47,218 nucleotides of DNA from Thiotrichaceae bacterium UBA4486 (lineage in GTDB: Bacteria; Pseudomonadota; Gammaproteobacteria; Eutrophobiales; Eutrophobiaceae), in contig DGNS01000003.1 of assembly GCA_002389045.1 (NCBI GenBank), positions 1-47,218 on the forward strand, written 5' to 3'. This document shows positions 26,942-35,895 of this stretch, piece after piece. The notes below the pieces were generated by a model. The model did not search any database, was not told the DNA's origin, and saw only the letters and a list, made by a program, of their open reading frames with translations. The position numbers and the translations under genes were made by a program. Position 1 is the stretch's first letter. Every line of letters starts with the position of its first letter.

Positions 26942-27694
26942 ATGATGAATTCAATCAAATCCCTGTATAGATTCCTGTTGCCATATGAGAAGCGTTTCTG
27001 GCTCTACAAGCTGAGAAACAGGGAGGATTTCATGAAACTGCGCAGGGAAGTAAATCCATCTGCCAAGGGCAACTTTTCATTAAGGCGCTACGATGAATAC
27101 AGATGTATATTTATCCATATCACCAAGACTGCCGGGACTTCCGTGGCCACGGCGTTCTTCGACGAGCTTCCATATCACTACACGGCCGTACAGTACCGGG
27201 TCATATTCGGTCGTCGTAATTTTAATCAATATTTCAAGTTCGCTTTTGTCAGGAATCCCTGGGACCGGTTGTATTCAGCATGGAATTTTCTCAAGCAGGG
27301 CGGATGGGATGAGAAAGACGCTGCGTGGGCGGCCGGGCATCTGGGCCATATTGACGATTTTAACGAGTTCGTCTGCCAGTGGATGAATGAAGAGCGCTTG
27401 TGGAGTCACATCCATTTCTGGCCGCAGTACCGGTTTATCGAAGATCACAAGGGCCGGTGTCTCCTCGACCATATCGCCTATTTCGAAACGATCCATCAAG
27501 ATTTTGAGGTGATAGCGAGCAGGCTCGGAATCAAGACCACCTTGCCGCATAAAAATCCTTCACGTCGCTCGGATTACCGGGATATCTACAGCGGAGAAGC
27601 AAGGGACAAGGTCGCCAGACTCTATGCCCGTGATATCGATAAACTGGGTTATTCGTTTGATGGCTTTGAAAAACGGCAGCCCTGGAAAAAATAA
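26942..27694 (+). CDS. sulfotransferase family 2 protein
   Basis: 250 residues. IFIHITKTAGTSVATAFF near residues 57-74 is the PAPS 5'-phosphosulfate loop (HxxKTAGTS) and FAFVRNPWDRLYSAWNFL near 100-117 holds the 3'-phosphate Arg and Ser. This is the carbohydrate sulfotransferase type related to chondroitin and heparan 2-O-sulfotransferases. No N-terminal signal is visible, so it acts in the cytosol. The ATG pair at 26942 and 26945 is preferred to an upstream TTG (26927). The TAA overlaps the ATG of the next GT4 gene (TAATG), so sulfation and glycosyl transfer are translationally coupled. Composition is less AT-rich than its neighbours. Confidence 0.88.
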   Translation: MMNSIKSLYRFLLPYEKRFWLYKLRNREDFMKLRREVNPSAKGNFSLRRYDEYRCIFIHITKTAGTSVATAFFDELPYHYTAVQYRVIFGRRNFNQYFKFAFVRNPWDRLYSAWNFLKQGGWDEKDAAWAAGHLGHIDDFNEFVCQWMNEERLWSHIHFWPQYRFIEDHKGRCLLDHIAYFETIHQDFEVIASRLGIKTTLPHKNPSRRSDYRDIYSGEARDKVARLYARDIDKLGYSFDGFEKRQPWKK

Positions 27695-28839
27695 TGAATA
27701 ACAATGCCGGCCAAAACAAACCGGGCATGCTCATGGTAGGGAACTGGAAGTCCGATGTGGGTTATGCCTGGTGGCTGATGGAAAGTTTCTGGGCAACACT
27801 GGCCGGAGAATTTTCCGGAAAATACCACGTCATGCTCACTTACCCGGAGGTGAACACAGTCCCGGATGAAATCAGGGAGGCGCCAATCGAAGTGCTGGAA
27901 TACGATCTTCGTACAACGTCACCACTTAAAGTTATCCGTGTTCTGCAATTATTGTGCAGGGAAAATATCAAGGTTCTCTATTTGAGTGACTGGCCGGCCG
28001 TTCACTGGAAATATCCGCTGTTCCACATGGCAGGGGTCAGGAAGATTATTGTTCATGATCATACGCCGGGCATGAGAATTCCACCTGCCCCGATGAAACA
28101 GTGGCTGAAATCCCGGCTAACCCGGTCACTGTTCGCGGCCGATGCCATGATCGCAGTCAGCGATTTTGTCAGGAAGCGGCATATCGAGGTCAATTGTTTC
28201 CCGCCCGAGAAGTGTTATACCGCCAGCAATGGAATCCGGTTTTTTGATGCAACTGCCCCGCCAGATGTGCATGCGCAATTCGGGATCCCGGCAAACAGGC
28301 AGGTGATGGTAATGACAGGGCGGGCGAATCGTTACAAAGGTGTTGATTTTGTTCTGCGATGTATGGCTGTTGTAGTCAACGACAGGCGACGTCAGGATCT
28401 GCATTTTCTGTTTTGTGGCGATGGTCCGGATCTGGGCTATTTCAGGTGCCTGACGGGCGAACTGGGTATTACAGACTATGTGTCCCTGCCGGGTCGCTGT
28501 GATGACATACCGGCAATACTGGCAGCCTGTGATTTCGCGATCCATGCCTCTCGTGGCGAGGTGGGCTATTCACTGTCCATTCTTGAATACATGTATGCAG
28601 GACTGCCCGTTCTGGTGCCGAGTAACCCTTCGGTCAGCGGCGCAACTACGGAGAGGACCAACGGCATGATATATGAAGAAAACAGTATCGACTCTGCCGC
28701 GGAAAAAATTGAATTTCTATTGGACAGTCCCGATGAAATGAACAGAATGGGGAAGAACGCACGCAATACTGTGATTTCAGAGTATAGTCTGGAAAACACG
28801 CACCGGCAGTTACTTGAATCCATTAATAATATTCTATAA
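27694..28839 (+). CDS. GT4-family glycosyltransferase
   Basis: 381 residues of GT-B type. The N-terminal half has GYAWWLMESFWATLAGEF and IVHDHTPGMRIPPAP. The C-terminal half has TASNGIRFFDA, MTGRANRYKGVDFVLR and EVGYSLSILEYMYAGLPVLVPS, the donor-site E-x7-E region. It is coupled to the preceding sulfotransferase by the TAATG overlap and followed after 24 bases by the flippase gene. It is likely cytosolic or peripheral. The sugar donor is unknown. The direct coupling suggests that the sugar it adds, or the neighbouring one, is the sulfated residue; this is inference. Confidence 0.88.
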   Translation: MNNNAGQNKPGMLMVGNWKSDVGYAWWLMESFWATLAGEFSGKYHVMLTYPEVNTVPDEIREAPIEVLEYDLRTTSPLKVIRVLQLLCRENIKVLYLSDWPAVHWKYPLFHMAGVRKIIVHDHTPGMRIPPAPMKQWLKSRLTRSLFAADAMIAVSDFVRKRHIEVNCFPPEKCYTASNGIRFFDATAPPDVHAQFGIPANRQVMVMTGRANRYKGVDFVLRCMAVVVNDRRRQDLHFLFCGDGPDLGYFRCLTGELGITDYVSLPGRCDDIPAILAACDFAIHASRGEVGYSLSILEYMYAGLPVLVPSNPSVSGATTERTNGMIYEENSIDSAAEKIEFLLDSPDEMNRMGKNARNTVISEYSLENTHRQLLESINNIL

Positions 28840-28863
28840 AAAAGCTGATACAGACTTTTTCCC

Positions 28864-30342
28864 ATGGTGGAATCTCAGGCAAAACGTTTTGTAAAACACA
28901 CGGGCATTTATGCTATTGGCAATATTGCCCGGCAACTTACGGGCTTCATCATGTTGCCGATATATACCCGCTATCTGACTCCAGCCGACTATGGGGTAGT
29001 GGGATTATTGATATTTTCGCTAAGCCTGATAGAAATAATATTCGGTGCCCGGATGGGCCAGGCGATGCCAAAATTCTATCATGCTGAACAGAATCAGGAA
29101 TCACGTTCTGAAATCATAGCGACAGCATGGGTTCTCACGACGAGTATAAGCCTTATAACGTGTATTATTCTAATGGTGAATGGGGAAGGAATATCCCTGT
29201 TTTTATTTGATACCAGCCAGTTCACCCTTGCAGTAACGCTGTTCTGTATCAATCTTGTCACTATGGGAATGGAAAACTATGGACTGATCTATCTGAGGAT
29301 CAGGGAAATGCCCATACTTTTTGTCTCGATAGGCATTATAAAACTGATAATCCAGGTAGCACTGAATATCTATCTGGTCATTATCCAGGAATTGGGTGTG
29401 CTCGGTGTAGTGCTGAGCAGCGTTATTGCTTCATCCTTGTTTGCTCTGGGTTTGAGTCTGTTTACGCTGCATCACACCCGATTGCGATTCAAGGTTGAAA
29501 AGGCAAAAGAGCTGATAATATTCAGTTGGCCACTCTGGTTGGCGGGTTTTGCAGCCCTCTATATCGGGTCATCAAATCGATATTACATTGGCCATATTGT
29601 TTCATTGGATAATGTAGGCTTTTTTGAGCTCGCATCTAAGTTTTCTCAAATATTAATGGTATTGATCTGGGTGCCGATCATGCAATATTGGGAGGTAGAA
29701 CGATTTAAATACTATGATGCAGCACAGCCTGCGCCTGCTATCTACAGAGACATGCACAAGGTGATTTGTATTTTCCTGATATCAGCATCTCTGGCAATAG
29801 TGTTATTCAGTAAACCGGCCATAATTATAATGGCTGATTCAGCCTTTCATGAAGCATACAAGGCTGTGGTATGGCTGGTGTTTGCTAGCCTTATTGAGTG
29901 TATGACGATGTATACCAATTTCAGTTTTCAGGCCGCATCAAGGACCAAGATAATCAGAAATAACAATTACATCACTGCTTTCATAGTAACAATATTATAT
30001 CTGATGTTAATACCAGTTATGGGTTTTGTAGGTGCAGCAATGGCTTTATGTCTGGCGAGGCTTATGCAGTTCTATCTGGCATATATGGCCAGCAAAAAAA
30101 TATATGACATGCAGTTGGATATTAAATCAATATTTTATCTTATCAGTTGCAGTTTTATAGTTGTGATCATTTCTGATCAGATTGTAATTCACAATATTAT
30201 ATATGAAACAGTTTTCAGGATAACTGTTTATCTACTATCATTGCTCTGGCTATGGTTTTTTATAAAAAGGGATGTCGTGTTGTATGAGCTGGCAATGAGA
30301 ATTTTGGTACATTTGCCTCTTGTTGGAAAAATAGCGCGCTAG
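28864..30342 (+). CDS. Wzx-like polysaccharide flippase
   Basis: 492 residues with about 12-14 hydrophobic helices. The N-terminus KHTGIYAIGNIARQLTGFIM followed by LPIYTRYLTPADYGVVGLLI is characteristic of the MOP-superfamily polysaccharide transporters (Wzx/RfbX). It would flip undecaprenyl-diphosphate-linked repeat units to the periplasmic face for the polymerase or ligase. It ends the plus-strand run sulfotransferase, GT4, flippase. Its stop overlaps by four bases the stop side of the minus-strand GT4 gene at 30339. The gene is AT-rich. No other flippase is seen in the window. Confidence 0.9.
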   Translation: MVESQAKRFVKHTGIYAIGNIARQLTGFIMLPIYTRYLTPADYGVVGLLIFSLSLIEIIFGARMGQAMPKFYHAEQNQESRSEIIATAWVLTTSISLITCIILMVNGEGISLFLFDTSQFTLAVTLFCINLVTMGMENYGLIYLRIREMPILFVSIGIIKLIIQVALNIYLVIIQELGVLGVVLSSVIASSLFALGLSLFTLHHTRLRFKVEKAKELIIFSWPLWLAGFAALYIGSSNRYYIGHIVSLDNVGFFELASKFSQILMVLIWVPIMQYWEVERFKYYDAAQPAPAIYRDMHKVICIFLISASLAIVLFSKPAIIIMADSAFHEAYKAVVWLVFASLIECMTMYTNFSFQAASRTKIIRNNNYITAFIVTILYLMLIPVMGFVGAAMALCLARLMQFYLAYMASKKIYDMQLDIKSIFYLISCSFIVVIISDQIVIHNIIYETVFRITVYLLSLLWLWFFIKRDVVLYELAMRILVHLPLVGKIAR

Positions 30343-31586
30343 GAAGTGCAGTTATTACCTGCAATATTGTGGAGTATGGTAGCAACCTTCTGTCCGATGA
30401 CATCAGCGGAAAAATTATTCTTTACATTTTCCAGGCCGGCATCGGGATAGCTGCTCCATTTATCCGGATTGTCGATATAAAAACACATGGCTTCAAAAAT
30501 AGCTCTCGACGACCGCGGACGGACCAAACGGGCATCTTTCCCGTGGTTGACACATTCCGGCACACCACCTACTTCCGTGGCAATGACCAGACAGCCACTT
30601 GCCTGTGCCTCCTGAAGTACGACACCCTGTGTCTCGTTCCATTGATCAAGGTTGTACTGGAGACTTGCCAGAACAAAAATATGGGTATTTTGGAAAAGTG
30701 GCTGTAATTCTGCCTGGTCCATCTCGGTTAAAAATTCAACTTCATTGTCCAGTTCAAGAATTTCTTTCAGTTTAAGAAAGTACTCAAGGTGTGGCCCTCC
30801 ACCCACGAAAGTCCAGTGAAACGGAACTCCCAGTTTTTTCAGTCTTTTTGCCGATAACAGGGAATACGCATGTCCTTTCTGGCGATGAAATCGGCCTACC
30901 GAAAGTATGCGTATTGGCTCATTCCCGGCCGGGAGTTTTGCCGGAAGGTAGGGAAATTCTTCCATCGGGAGTCCCTGCGGCAGGATTTTGGTTGTATGGG
31001 GATCCGCTCCGATGGAGATAGCCTGCTTTTTTGCGAACTCTGTATTCGTCAGTACCAAGTCAATGTTTTTGAACAGGATGGTTCGTTTGCGAGGGTCTAT
31101 ATGCTTAACACCCTCGGGTAAAAGACCATGGAACGTCAGCAGGATTGGTATTTTTCTGATGATCGCGAGATGCAGAAAAAGATACGCGCCAATCTCAGAA
31201 TGGGAATGAATATGCGTGATACCATCGTAGCTGCGTTCTGCGCCTGAAAAATAAAAAAGGAGCAAACTCGATATGATTTTCGACCTGGTATCAGGCGCCA
31301 GCCGGCATGCCGTCTGAGCGATGGGGAATATTGTTTTTATAGATTCAACCGGGGATTTGAGCAATCGCCTGATATAGTAGCCAATGATAAATGGTGTTGT
31401 AATCCTGTTCTCCAGCTTGTGATCAAGCAGTTTTAGTTTTTTCACCTTTATGCTGTATTTTTCCGGCGTATCGATGCTGGTATATATCGAGAAATCAATA
31501 TTATTGACTTTGAGCTGCTCCAGGTATGTTTCAATCCACGGTTGAGTCAGTGATGGGAATCTTGGGGCAATAACCAGTATTTTCAT
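30339..31586 (-). CDS. GT4-family glycosyltransferase, tandem paralogue A
   Basis: 415 residues from the ATG at 31584-31586 (MKILVIAPRFPSLTQPW), the start shared with its neighbour; a longer frame to 31658 is not supported. Motifs: HIHSHSEIGAYLFLHL, LTFHGLLPEGVKHIDP, LPQGLPMEEF, SVGRFHRQKGH and TQGVVLQEAQASGCLVIATE with the donor-site Glu. The sequence is clearly homologous to the next gene (31706-32947) along its whole length, most strongly in the C-terminal 100 residues. The two are a tandem duplication. Both are minus strand and AT-rich, converging with the flippase. Confidence 0.9.
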   Translation of the reverse strand: MKILVIAPRFPSLTQPWIETYLEQLKVNNIDFSIYTSIDTPEKYSIKVKKLKLLDHKLENRITTPFIIGYYIRRLLKSPVESIKTIFPIAQTACRLAPDTRSKIISSLLLFYFSGAERSYDGITHIHSHSEIGAYLFLHLAIIRKIPILLTFHGLLPEGVKHIDPRKRTILFKNIDLVLTNTEFAKKQAISIGADPHTTKILPQGLPMEEFPYLPAKLPAGNEPIRILSVGRFHRQKGHAYSLLSAKRLKKLGVPFHWTFVGGGPHLEYFLKLKEILELDNEVEFLTEMDQAELQPLFQNTHIFVLASLQYNLDQWNETQGVVLQEAQASGCLVIATEVGGVPECVNHGKDARLVRPRSSRAIFEAMCFYIDNPDKWSSYPDAGLENVKNNFSADVIGQKVATILHNIAGNNCTS

Positions 31587-31664
31587 CGCTCGATGGCCAA
31601 TAGAAATATTTGCACTTGTTGCGGATAAAAGATTTAGTATTGAATATTCACTATTCAAATTGTG

Positions 31665-31709
31665 CTAGCTGGTTGAGGGGTTGAGGTGACTCACCCCTCT
31701 ACCAGCTAG
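31665..31709 (-). terminator. long hairpin between the tandem GT4 genes
   Basis: CTAGCTGGT (31665-31673) plus GAGGGGT pair with ACCCCTC plus ACCAGCTAG (31693-31709), giving a 17-base-pair stem with one mismatch and an 11-base loop. The stem includes the stop codon of the upstream minus-strand gene. The T-run after it is weak (CACAATTTG), so it may be an mRNA-stabilising or attenuating hairpin rather than a full terminator. Confidence 0.55.
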
Positions 31710-32947
31710 ATTTTGCCAGCATTTCTGGCTGTTTCATAAAGTATTAATGACATTTTTTCACCAATTACATCAGCTGAAAAATTATTTTTTACATTTTTAA
31801 GACTCGCATGAAGAAAGTCATCCCATTGATCCGGATTCTCAATATAAAAACGTACAGCTTCATAAATGGCTCGCGATGATCCTGGCCGGATTAAGAGTGC
31901 GTCCTTTTTGTGGTTAACGCATTCAGGAACACCACCTGCCCGTGTGGCTATTACAAGGCAACCACTTGCCTGCGCTTCTTGTAAAACGACTCCCTGAGTT
32001 TCAATATGCACAGCACGTTCAATACTTGAAAGAACATAGATGTGGCACGATTCGTAGAGATTTTTCATTTCAATATCGGACAAGGCAACATGGAATCTGG
32101 CTTCTTTTTGCACGTCGAGTTTAACCGCCAGTGCCTTAAGAGTTTCAACGCCTGATCCGACACCTACAAAATTCCATTCAATTCTATATCCCTTATCTTT
32201 CAAACGCCTCAGAGCAAGTATCGCATAATGTTGACCCTTGTCCCTGTGAAATCGGCCAACTGTCATTATACGGACAGGTTTCCCGTCTTCCGGCCGTGTT
32301 GCCGGCGAGAACCGGAAGTCATTCATAGGTAGGCCTTGTCGTAAAATTTTTAGTGTTTTTTTCTTTGCACCCAAAAGTGTGACCTGTTTTGCTGCAAAGT
32401 TTGTGTTAACGAGTACCAAACTTACATTATCATACAATATCTTGCGTTTATGCGGGTCAAGTTGCGTAACGCCCGCAGGGGTCAATCCATGAAATGTCAA
32501 TACCAGGGGTATCTTTTCAAGGATACATAGATGCATAAAAAGGTAAGCCCCGATTTCGGAATGGGAGTGAACCAGTGATATATCCTTGTATGTTTTACTA
32601 AATCTTCGAAAATAAAAAAAGTTTAATGTAGAAATCAGCCGTTCTTTGAGTCTGTGTGAGATGTTTTTTGTCAGTCTTATGCTATCAATTATTATTCGAA
32701 GAGTAACGCGCGGACTGATGAGTAAGGATGTTATCATTAAGCGGATATTTTGCGCGGTATTTATTCTTTCATGAAGCAGGTATTTTTTAAGGTCAAGTGT
32801 ATCGACTTTTGAATTATATGCTTCAGGCGAATCCAGACTTGAGTAAATTCTGAATTCAATGTGATGTTTCAGTAATTGTTCAAGATAGGTATCGATCCAT
32901 GGTTGGTTAAGGGATGGGAATCTTGGCGCAACAACAAGTATTTTCAT
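31706..32947 (-). CDS. GT4-family glycosyltransferase, tandem paralogue B
   Basis: 413 residues beginning MKILVVAPRFPSLNQPW. GT-B motifs: LVHSHSEIGAYLFMHL, LTFHGLTPAGVTQLDPHKR, ILRQGLPMNDF, TVGRFHRDKGQHYAIL and TQGVVLQEAQASGCLVIATR, with VGG-PECVNH after it. It is the upstream member of a tandem pair with the gene at 30339. The stop codon is built into a long hairpin. Its start faces the divergent sulfotransferase at 33070, with a 122-bp gap that must contain both promoters. The pair probably adds two similar or successive sugars. Confidence 0.9.
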   Translation of the reverse strand: MKILVVAPRFPSLNQPWIDTYLEQLLKHHIEFRIYSSLDSPEAYNSKVDTLDLKKYLLHERINTAQNIRLMITSLLISPRVTLRIIIDSIRLTKNISHRLKERLISTLNFFYFRRFSKTYKDISLVHSHSEIGAYLFMHLCILEKIPLVLTFHGLTPAGVTQLDPHKRKILYDNVSLVLVNTNFAAKQVTLLGAKKKTLKILRQGLPMNDFRFSPATRPEDGKPVRIMTVGRFHRDKGQHYAILALRRLKDKGYRIEWNFVGVGSGVETLKALAVKLDVQKEARFHVALSDIEMKNLYESCHIYVLSSIERAVHIETQGVVLQEAQASGCLVIATRAGGVPECVNHKKDALLIRPGSSRAIYEAVRFYIENPDQWDDFLHASLKNVKNNFSADVIGEKMSLILYETARNAGKI

Positions 32948-33069
32948 GAATGATCAGTACCTGTTAAAATTATAGGCTGTATGCCAACCTTGGAATAAAC
33001 AAAATCAACCGATTGACTGTATAATATGACATTTATTTTACTTTTCATCTCCATAATAATCAGAATTCG

Positions 33070-33912
33070 ATGAGTTTGGAATCGGTATCAATATTGAAAC
33101 GCATCCGTGAAGGACTGGGAAGCATTCACCGGGAAATAAAAATCTACTTCACCCCTGAAGTCGATCCCCGCCAGTGGGTGTTCCTCGTGGGCTGTTACAA
33201 CTCCGGGACAACACTGCTGGCCGAATTGCTATCACGCCATCCGGAAATATCCTCATTGCCTACAGAGGGTCACTTCCTGACCAATGAATTTATCAAGGAT
33301 TACGAAATTGGTATACCTCGTATGTGGGCCGAGAGAGAGGAAGTATTCCGACTCACCGAAAATGATGATGGCCCGGATGCTGAACGTATCAAACGGGAAT
33401 GGCGCATGCGTCTCGATCTCAGTAAACCGGTTTTTCTGGAGAAATCCCCACCGAATACACCCCGGGTTCGCTGGCTGCAGAAACATTTCAAGCCGGCCCG
33501 ATTCATTGCCATTGTCAGAAACGGTTATGCCGTGACGGAAGGTATCCATCGCAAGGCGGATCCTAAAGATCGGCCGGAAAGCTGGTCAATCGATATGTGT
33601 GCACGGCAATGGAGGCGCAGTTACGAGCTCTTGCATGAAGACGAGCAATATCTGGAGCACCTACTCTGGGTCAAATACGAGGATCTTGCCCGGGATACGG
33701 AAAACGAATTGAACAGGATCTGTGATTTTATGGAGATCAGCCATTTCGAGAAATTCGACCAGGACTCAAGTTTCCGGATCCACGAGCGGGATGAGTCGAT
33801 CAGGGATTTAAATGATGAAAGTATTAAACGTCTTACTTGTGATGAGCTTGCGATAATCAATGAGGTGGCGGGTGATTATCTCATAAGATTCGGCTACGAA
33901 ATTTTAGATTAA
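33070..33912 (+). CDS. sulfotransferase-family protein
   Basis: 280 residues. VFLVGCYNSGTTLLAELLSR near residues 37-56 is the 5'-phosphosulfate loop (SGTTLL) and FIAIVRNGYAVTEGIHR near 153-169 the 3'-phosphate site. EKSPPNTPRVRWL is the usual substrate-side EKxPxN motif. It lacks a signal peptide. It is a PAPS-dependent sulfotransferase, presumably acting on a sugar of the EPS or its lipid-linked unit. A few regions of acidic and basic residues near the C-terminus look ordinary. It is followed after 48 bases by a methyltransferase-like gene on the same strand. It is the third intact sulfotransferase in this locus. Confidence 0.88.
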   Translation: MSLESVSILKRIREGLGSIHREIKIYFTPEVDPRQWVFLVGCYNSGTTLLAELLSRHPEISSLPTEGHFLTNEFIKDYEIGIPRMWAEREEVFRLTENDDGPDAERIKREWRMRLDLSKPVFLEKSPPNTPRVRWLQKHFKPARFIAIVRNGYAVTEGIHRKADPKDRPESWSIDMCARQWRRSYELLHEDEQYLEHLLWVKYEDLARDTENELNRICDFMEISHFEKFDQDSSFRIHERDESIRDLNDESIKRLTCDELAIINEVAGDYLIRFGYEILD

Positions 33913-33960
33913 AATCATTTATTATTAGATACATTGGTTCTTTTTTATGGACACTGAAAA

Positions 33961-34620
33961 ATGTTAACAAAGCTTAAACAGTTATTAAATCAAGATAGAA
34001 CAAGAATAAGGCAATTCACTCATGGTGAGTATATTGAGAAAGTAATAATGGAACATAAAGATACTTTTAATTTGTCGCCGGTTTTCGTGGAGACCGGTTG
34101 TGGAATTTCAACAATCTCCTTGAATAAATGTGCCGAAGTATTGAATGCTCAAGCTTTTTCTTTAGATTATAACAGAGAGAAAAGCGATGAATTAAAATCA
34201 AGAGTTGGAGATAAAGTCAGGAATATTCAATTCATTATTGGTGATAGCTTAACGACTTTGCCTTTAATCACAAAAGAGCATCAGATAGATTTTTTATTTC
34301 TGGATTCTGCAGCGTCAGCAATGCATACGTTCCGTGAATTTCAAATCTGTGAATCAGCGCTGGGAACAGGAGCTTGCTTATTAATTGATAATGCAGCATT
34401 ACCCAATGAAAAAGATGTGTTAAGCCCGGTCAGAAAAGGAAAAATACTGGTTCCCTATCTATTAGCTTCACCATATTGGGAGGTATTTCCAGAACCTAAA
34501 GCTGGAGATTCAATGATATTTTCGATACTCCACGATACTCCGGATTATTTTGATCCGGCTTATGAGGATCCAGAATTCATTGATAACTGGCGTGATAATT
34601 TTGATAAATCTTTGACATAA
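33961..34620 (+). CDS. class I SAM methyltransferase-like protein
   Basis: 219 residues. PVFVETGCGISTISLNKCAE near residues 40-59 is the glycine loop of class I methyltransferases. FSLDYNREK is the following acidic strand and IDFLFLDSAASAMHTFREF resembles the Methyltransf_24 motif IDLxFIDGDHSYE, but with SAAS in place of the usual GDHS. The change of a conserved Asp/His pair raises doubt about activity or substrate. It is strongly AT-rich and ends five bases from the stop of the convergent GT4 gene. It may be a methylase of a sugar hydroxyl or carboxyl group; this is inference. Confidence 0.6.
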   Translation: MLTKLKQLLNQDRTRIRQFTHGEYIEKVIMEHKDTFNLSPVFVETGCGISTISLNKCAEVLNAQAFSLDYNREKSDELKSRVGDKVRNIQFIIGDSLTTLPLITKEHQIDFLFLDSAASAMHTFREFQICESALGTGACLLIDNAALPNEKDVLSPVRKGKILVPYLLASPYWEVFPEPKAGDSMIFSILHDTPDYFDPAYEDPEFIDNWRDNFDKSLT

Positions 34621-34625
34621 CCAGG

Positions 34626-35768
34626 TTAATTATTAATTCTCGAGATACAGTTATATATGTATTTATAGTCCACTTGATTTTGGTGACTCGAAAAGTTTTC
34701 TAATAAGCTGAATTTAAGTATTTTAGCAATTTCGTCGAGTTCTTTATGTTGAAGCTTCTCAATCTTTTCAAAATATATCTGAAGGTTATTATCGTTATTT
34801 AATAGTGATTCTGAATATATAGCTAGTAGACTTTTCAATCCCCCCACAGCATGCGCCATCACCGGCGTCCCGGCCGCAATAGCTTCCAGCGCCACCATGG
34901 GCATGCCTTCATGATCCGAGCACATCATCAGTAAATCAAGGTTGGCAAGGCAGGTGTCCATGTCCTGGCGGTGGCCGTGGAATGTCACATGGTTTGTGAT
35001 TCCGAGCTGGTTTGCCTGCGTTTTTAATTCCGTCATCAGCGGTCCGTCGCCGAAGACATGAAAGTGATAGCTGTCCGGTGATTTATCCAGCAGCAACTTT
35101 GCGGTTTCCAGGAAAATATCCACGCGTTTGACCGGCACCAGTCTGCCGGCGATGCCGATGTGGCGCTTGTCCGGCATGTTCTTGCGGAAATCCAGTTCGA
35201 TGCGATACTCGGTTTTATCCTCGATGTCGATACCATTGACGATGACAGTAAGTTTGTCGGCACGATACCGTGACATCAGCTTGTCTTTCAGTTCTTCGGT
35301 GACGGCGACCACGCGGTCGCAGAGGTGATTGCCGGTCCACACATCCAGCCAGGCCAGCAGGCGTTTATGCAGGCGGTGAAATCCCGAGTAATCGTGCTCC
35401 GGCGCACCGTGTACCGTGCGTACGTTCCGGGCCCGTGCTGACAGCGAGTTGGCGATGCTGACCAGAAAGTTTTCCTTGTGGCCGTGGGTGTGGACGACGT
35501 CCGGGTGAGTGGATCGAAGATAATTGAGTATTTTCCAGAATAGAGCCATGCCGTTGTGCCGGCTCTCATCGAAGACGGTCACCGGAATGCCGAGGTCGCG
35601 CAATTTATCCGCCAGTTCACCCTCGTTCATCAGCACCGCTTCGATATCCAGCGTGTTGTCCTTTCCAAGACATTTCACCAGCGTGTAGAGTTGTTTCTCC
35701 GCGCCGGCCCAGATGTCGCCGGAAGCGAAGTGGGTGATTTTCAGTCGTTGGGTGTGGCCGGTCATCAT
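34626..35768 (-). CDS. GT4-family glycosyltransferase with AT-rich 3' end
   Basis: 380 residues, GT-B fold: KITHFASGDIWAGAEKQLYT at the start, VVHTHGHKENFLVS, VNGIDIEDK, GIAGRLVPVKRVDIFLE and EGMPMVALEAIAAGTPVMAH with the donor-site Glu. The first 300 or so residues are encoded in GC-rich DNA (34840-35768). The last 70 residues (after AHAVGG) are in AT-rich DNA like the neighbouring methyltransferase gene. The break falls within a few bases of 34838, so the 3' end looks replaced by recombination. The C-terminal tail (LLNNDNNLQIYFEKIEKL) is unlike usual GT4 ends but keeps the frame. Start: ATG at 35766-35768 or the next codon. Confidence 0.85.
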   Translation of the reverse strand: MMTGHTQRLKITHFASGDIWAGAEKQLYTLVKCLGKDNTLDIEAVLMNEGELADKLRDLGIPVTVFDESRHNGMALFWKILNYLRSTHPDVVHTHGHKENFLVSIANSLSARARNVRTVHGAPEHDYSGFHRLHKRLLAWLDVWTGNHLCDRVVAVTEELKDKLMSRYRADKLTVIVNGIDIEDKTEYRIELDFRKNMPDKRHIGIAGRLVPVKRVDIFLETAKLLLDKSPDSYHFHVFGDGPLMTELKTQANQLGITNHVTFHGHRQDMDTCLANLDLLMMCSDHEGMPMVALEAIAAGTPVMAHAVGGLKSLLAIYSESLLNNDNNLQIYFEKIEKLQHKELDEIAKILKFSLLENFSSHQNQVDYKYIYNCISRINN

Positions 35769-35895
35769 TCAGAACGTGCTTGCAGGGTGTGTGTCGCTGG
35801 AACTTGTGCTGGACTCAAACAGTGTTTGCGGGCATTGTGTTGGTGTGTTCAAAACGGATAATAATCGATAAAAAGATTCGTTAATTCAATACATT

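Noticed and set aside
32990..33035. TATAAT in the divergent gap before the sulfotransferase at 33070
   Set aside because: No reasonable -35 at 16-18 bases; AT-rich DNA makes a chance match likely.
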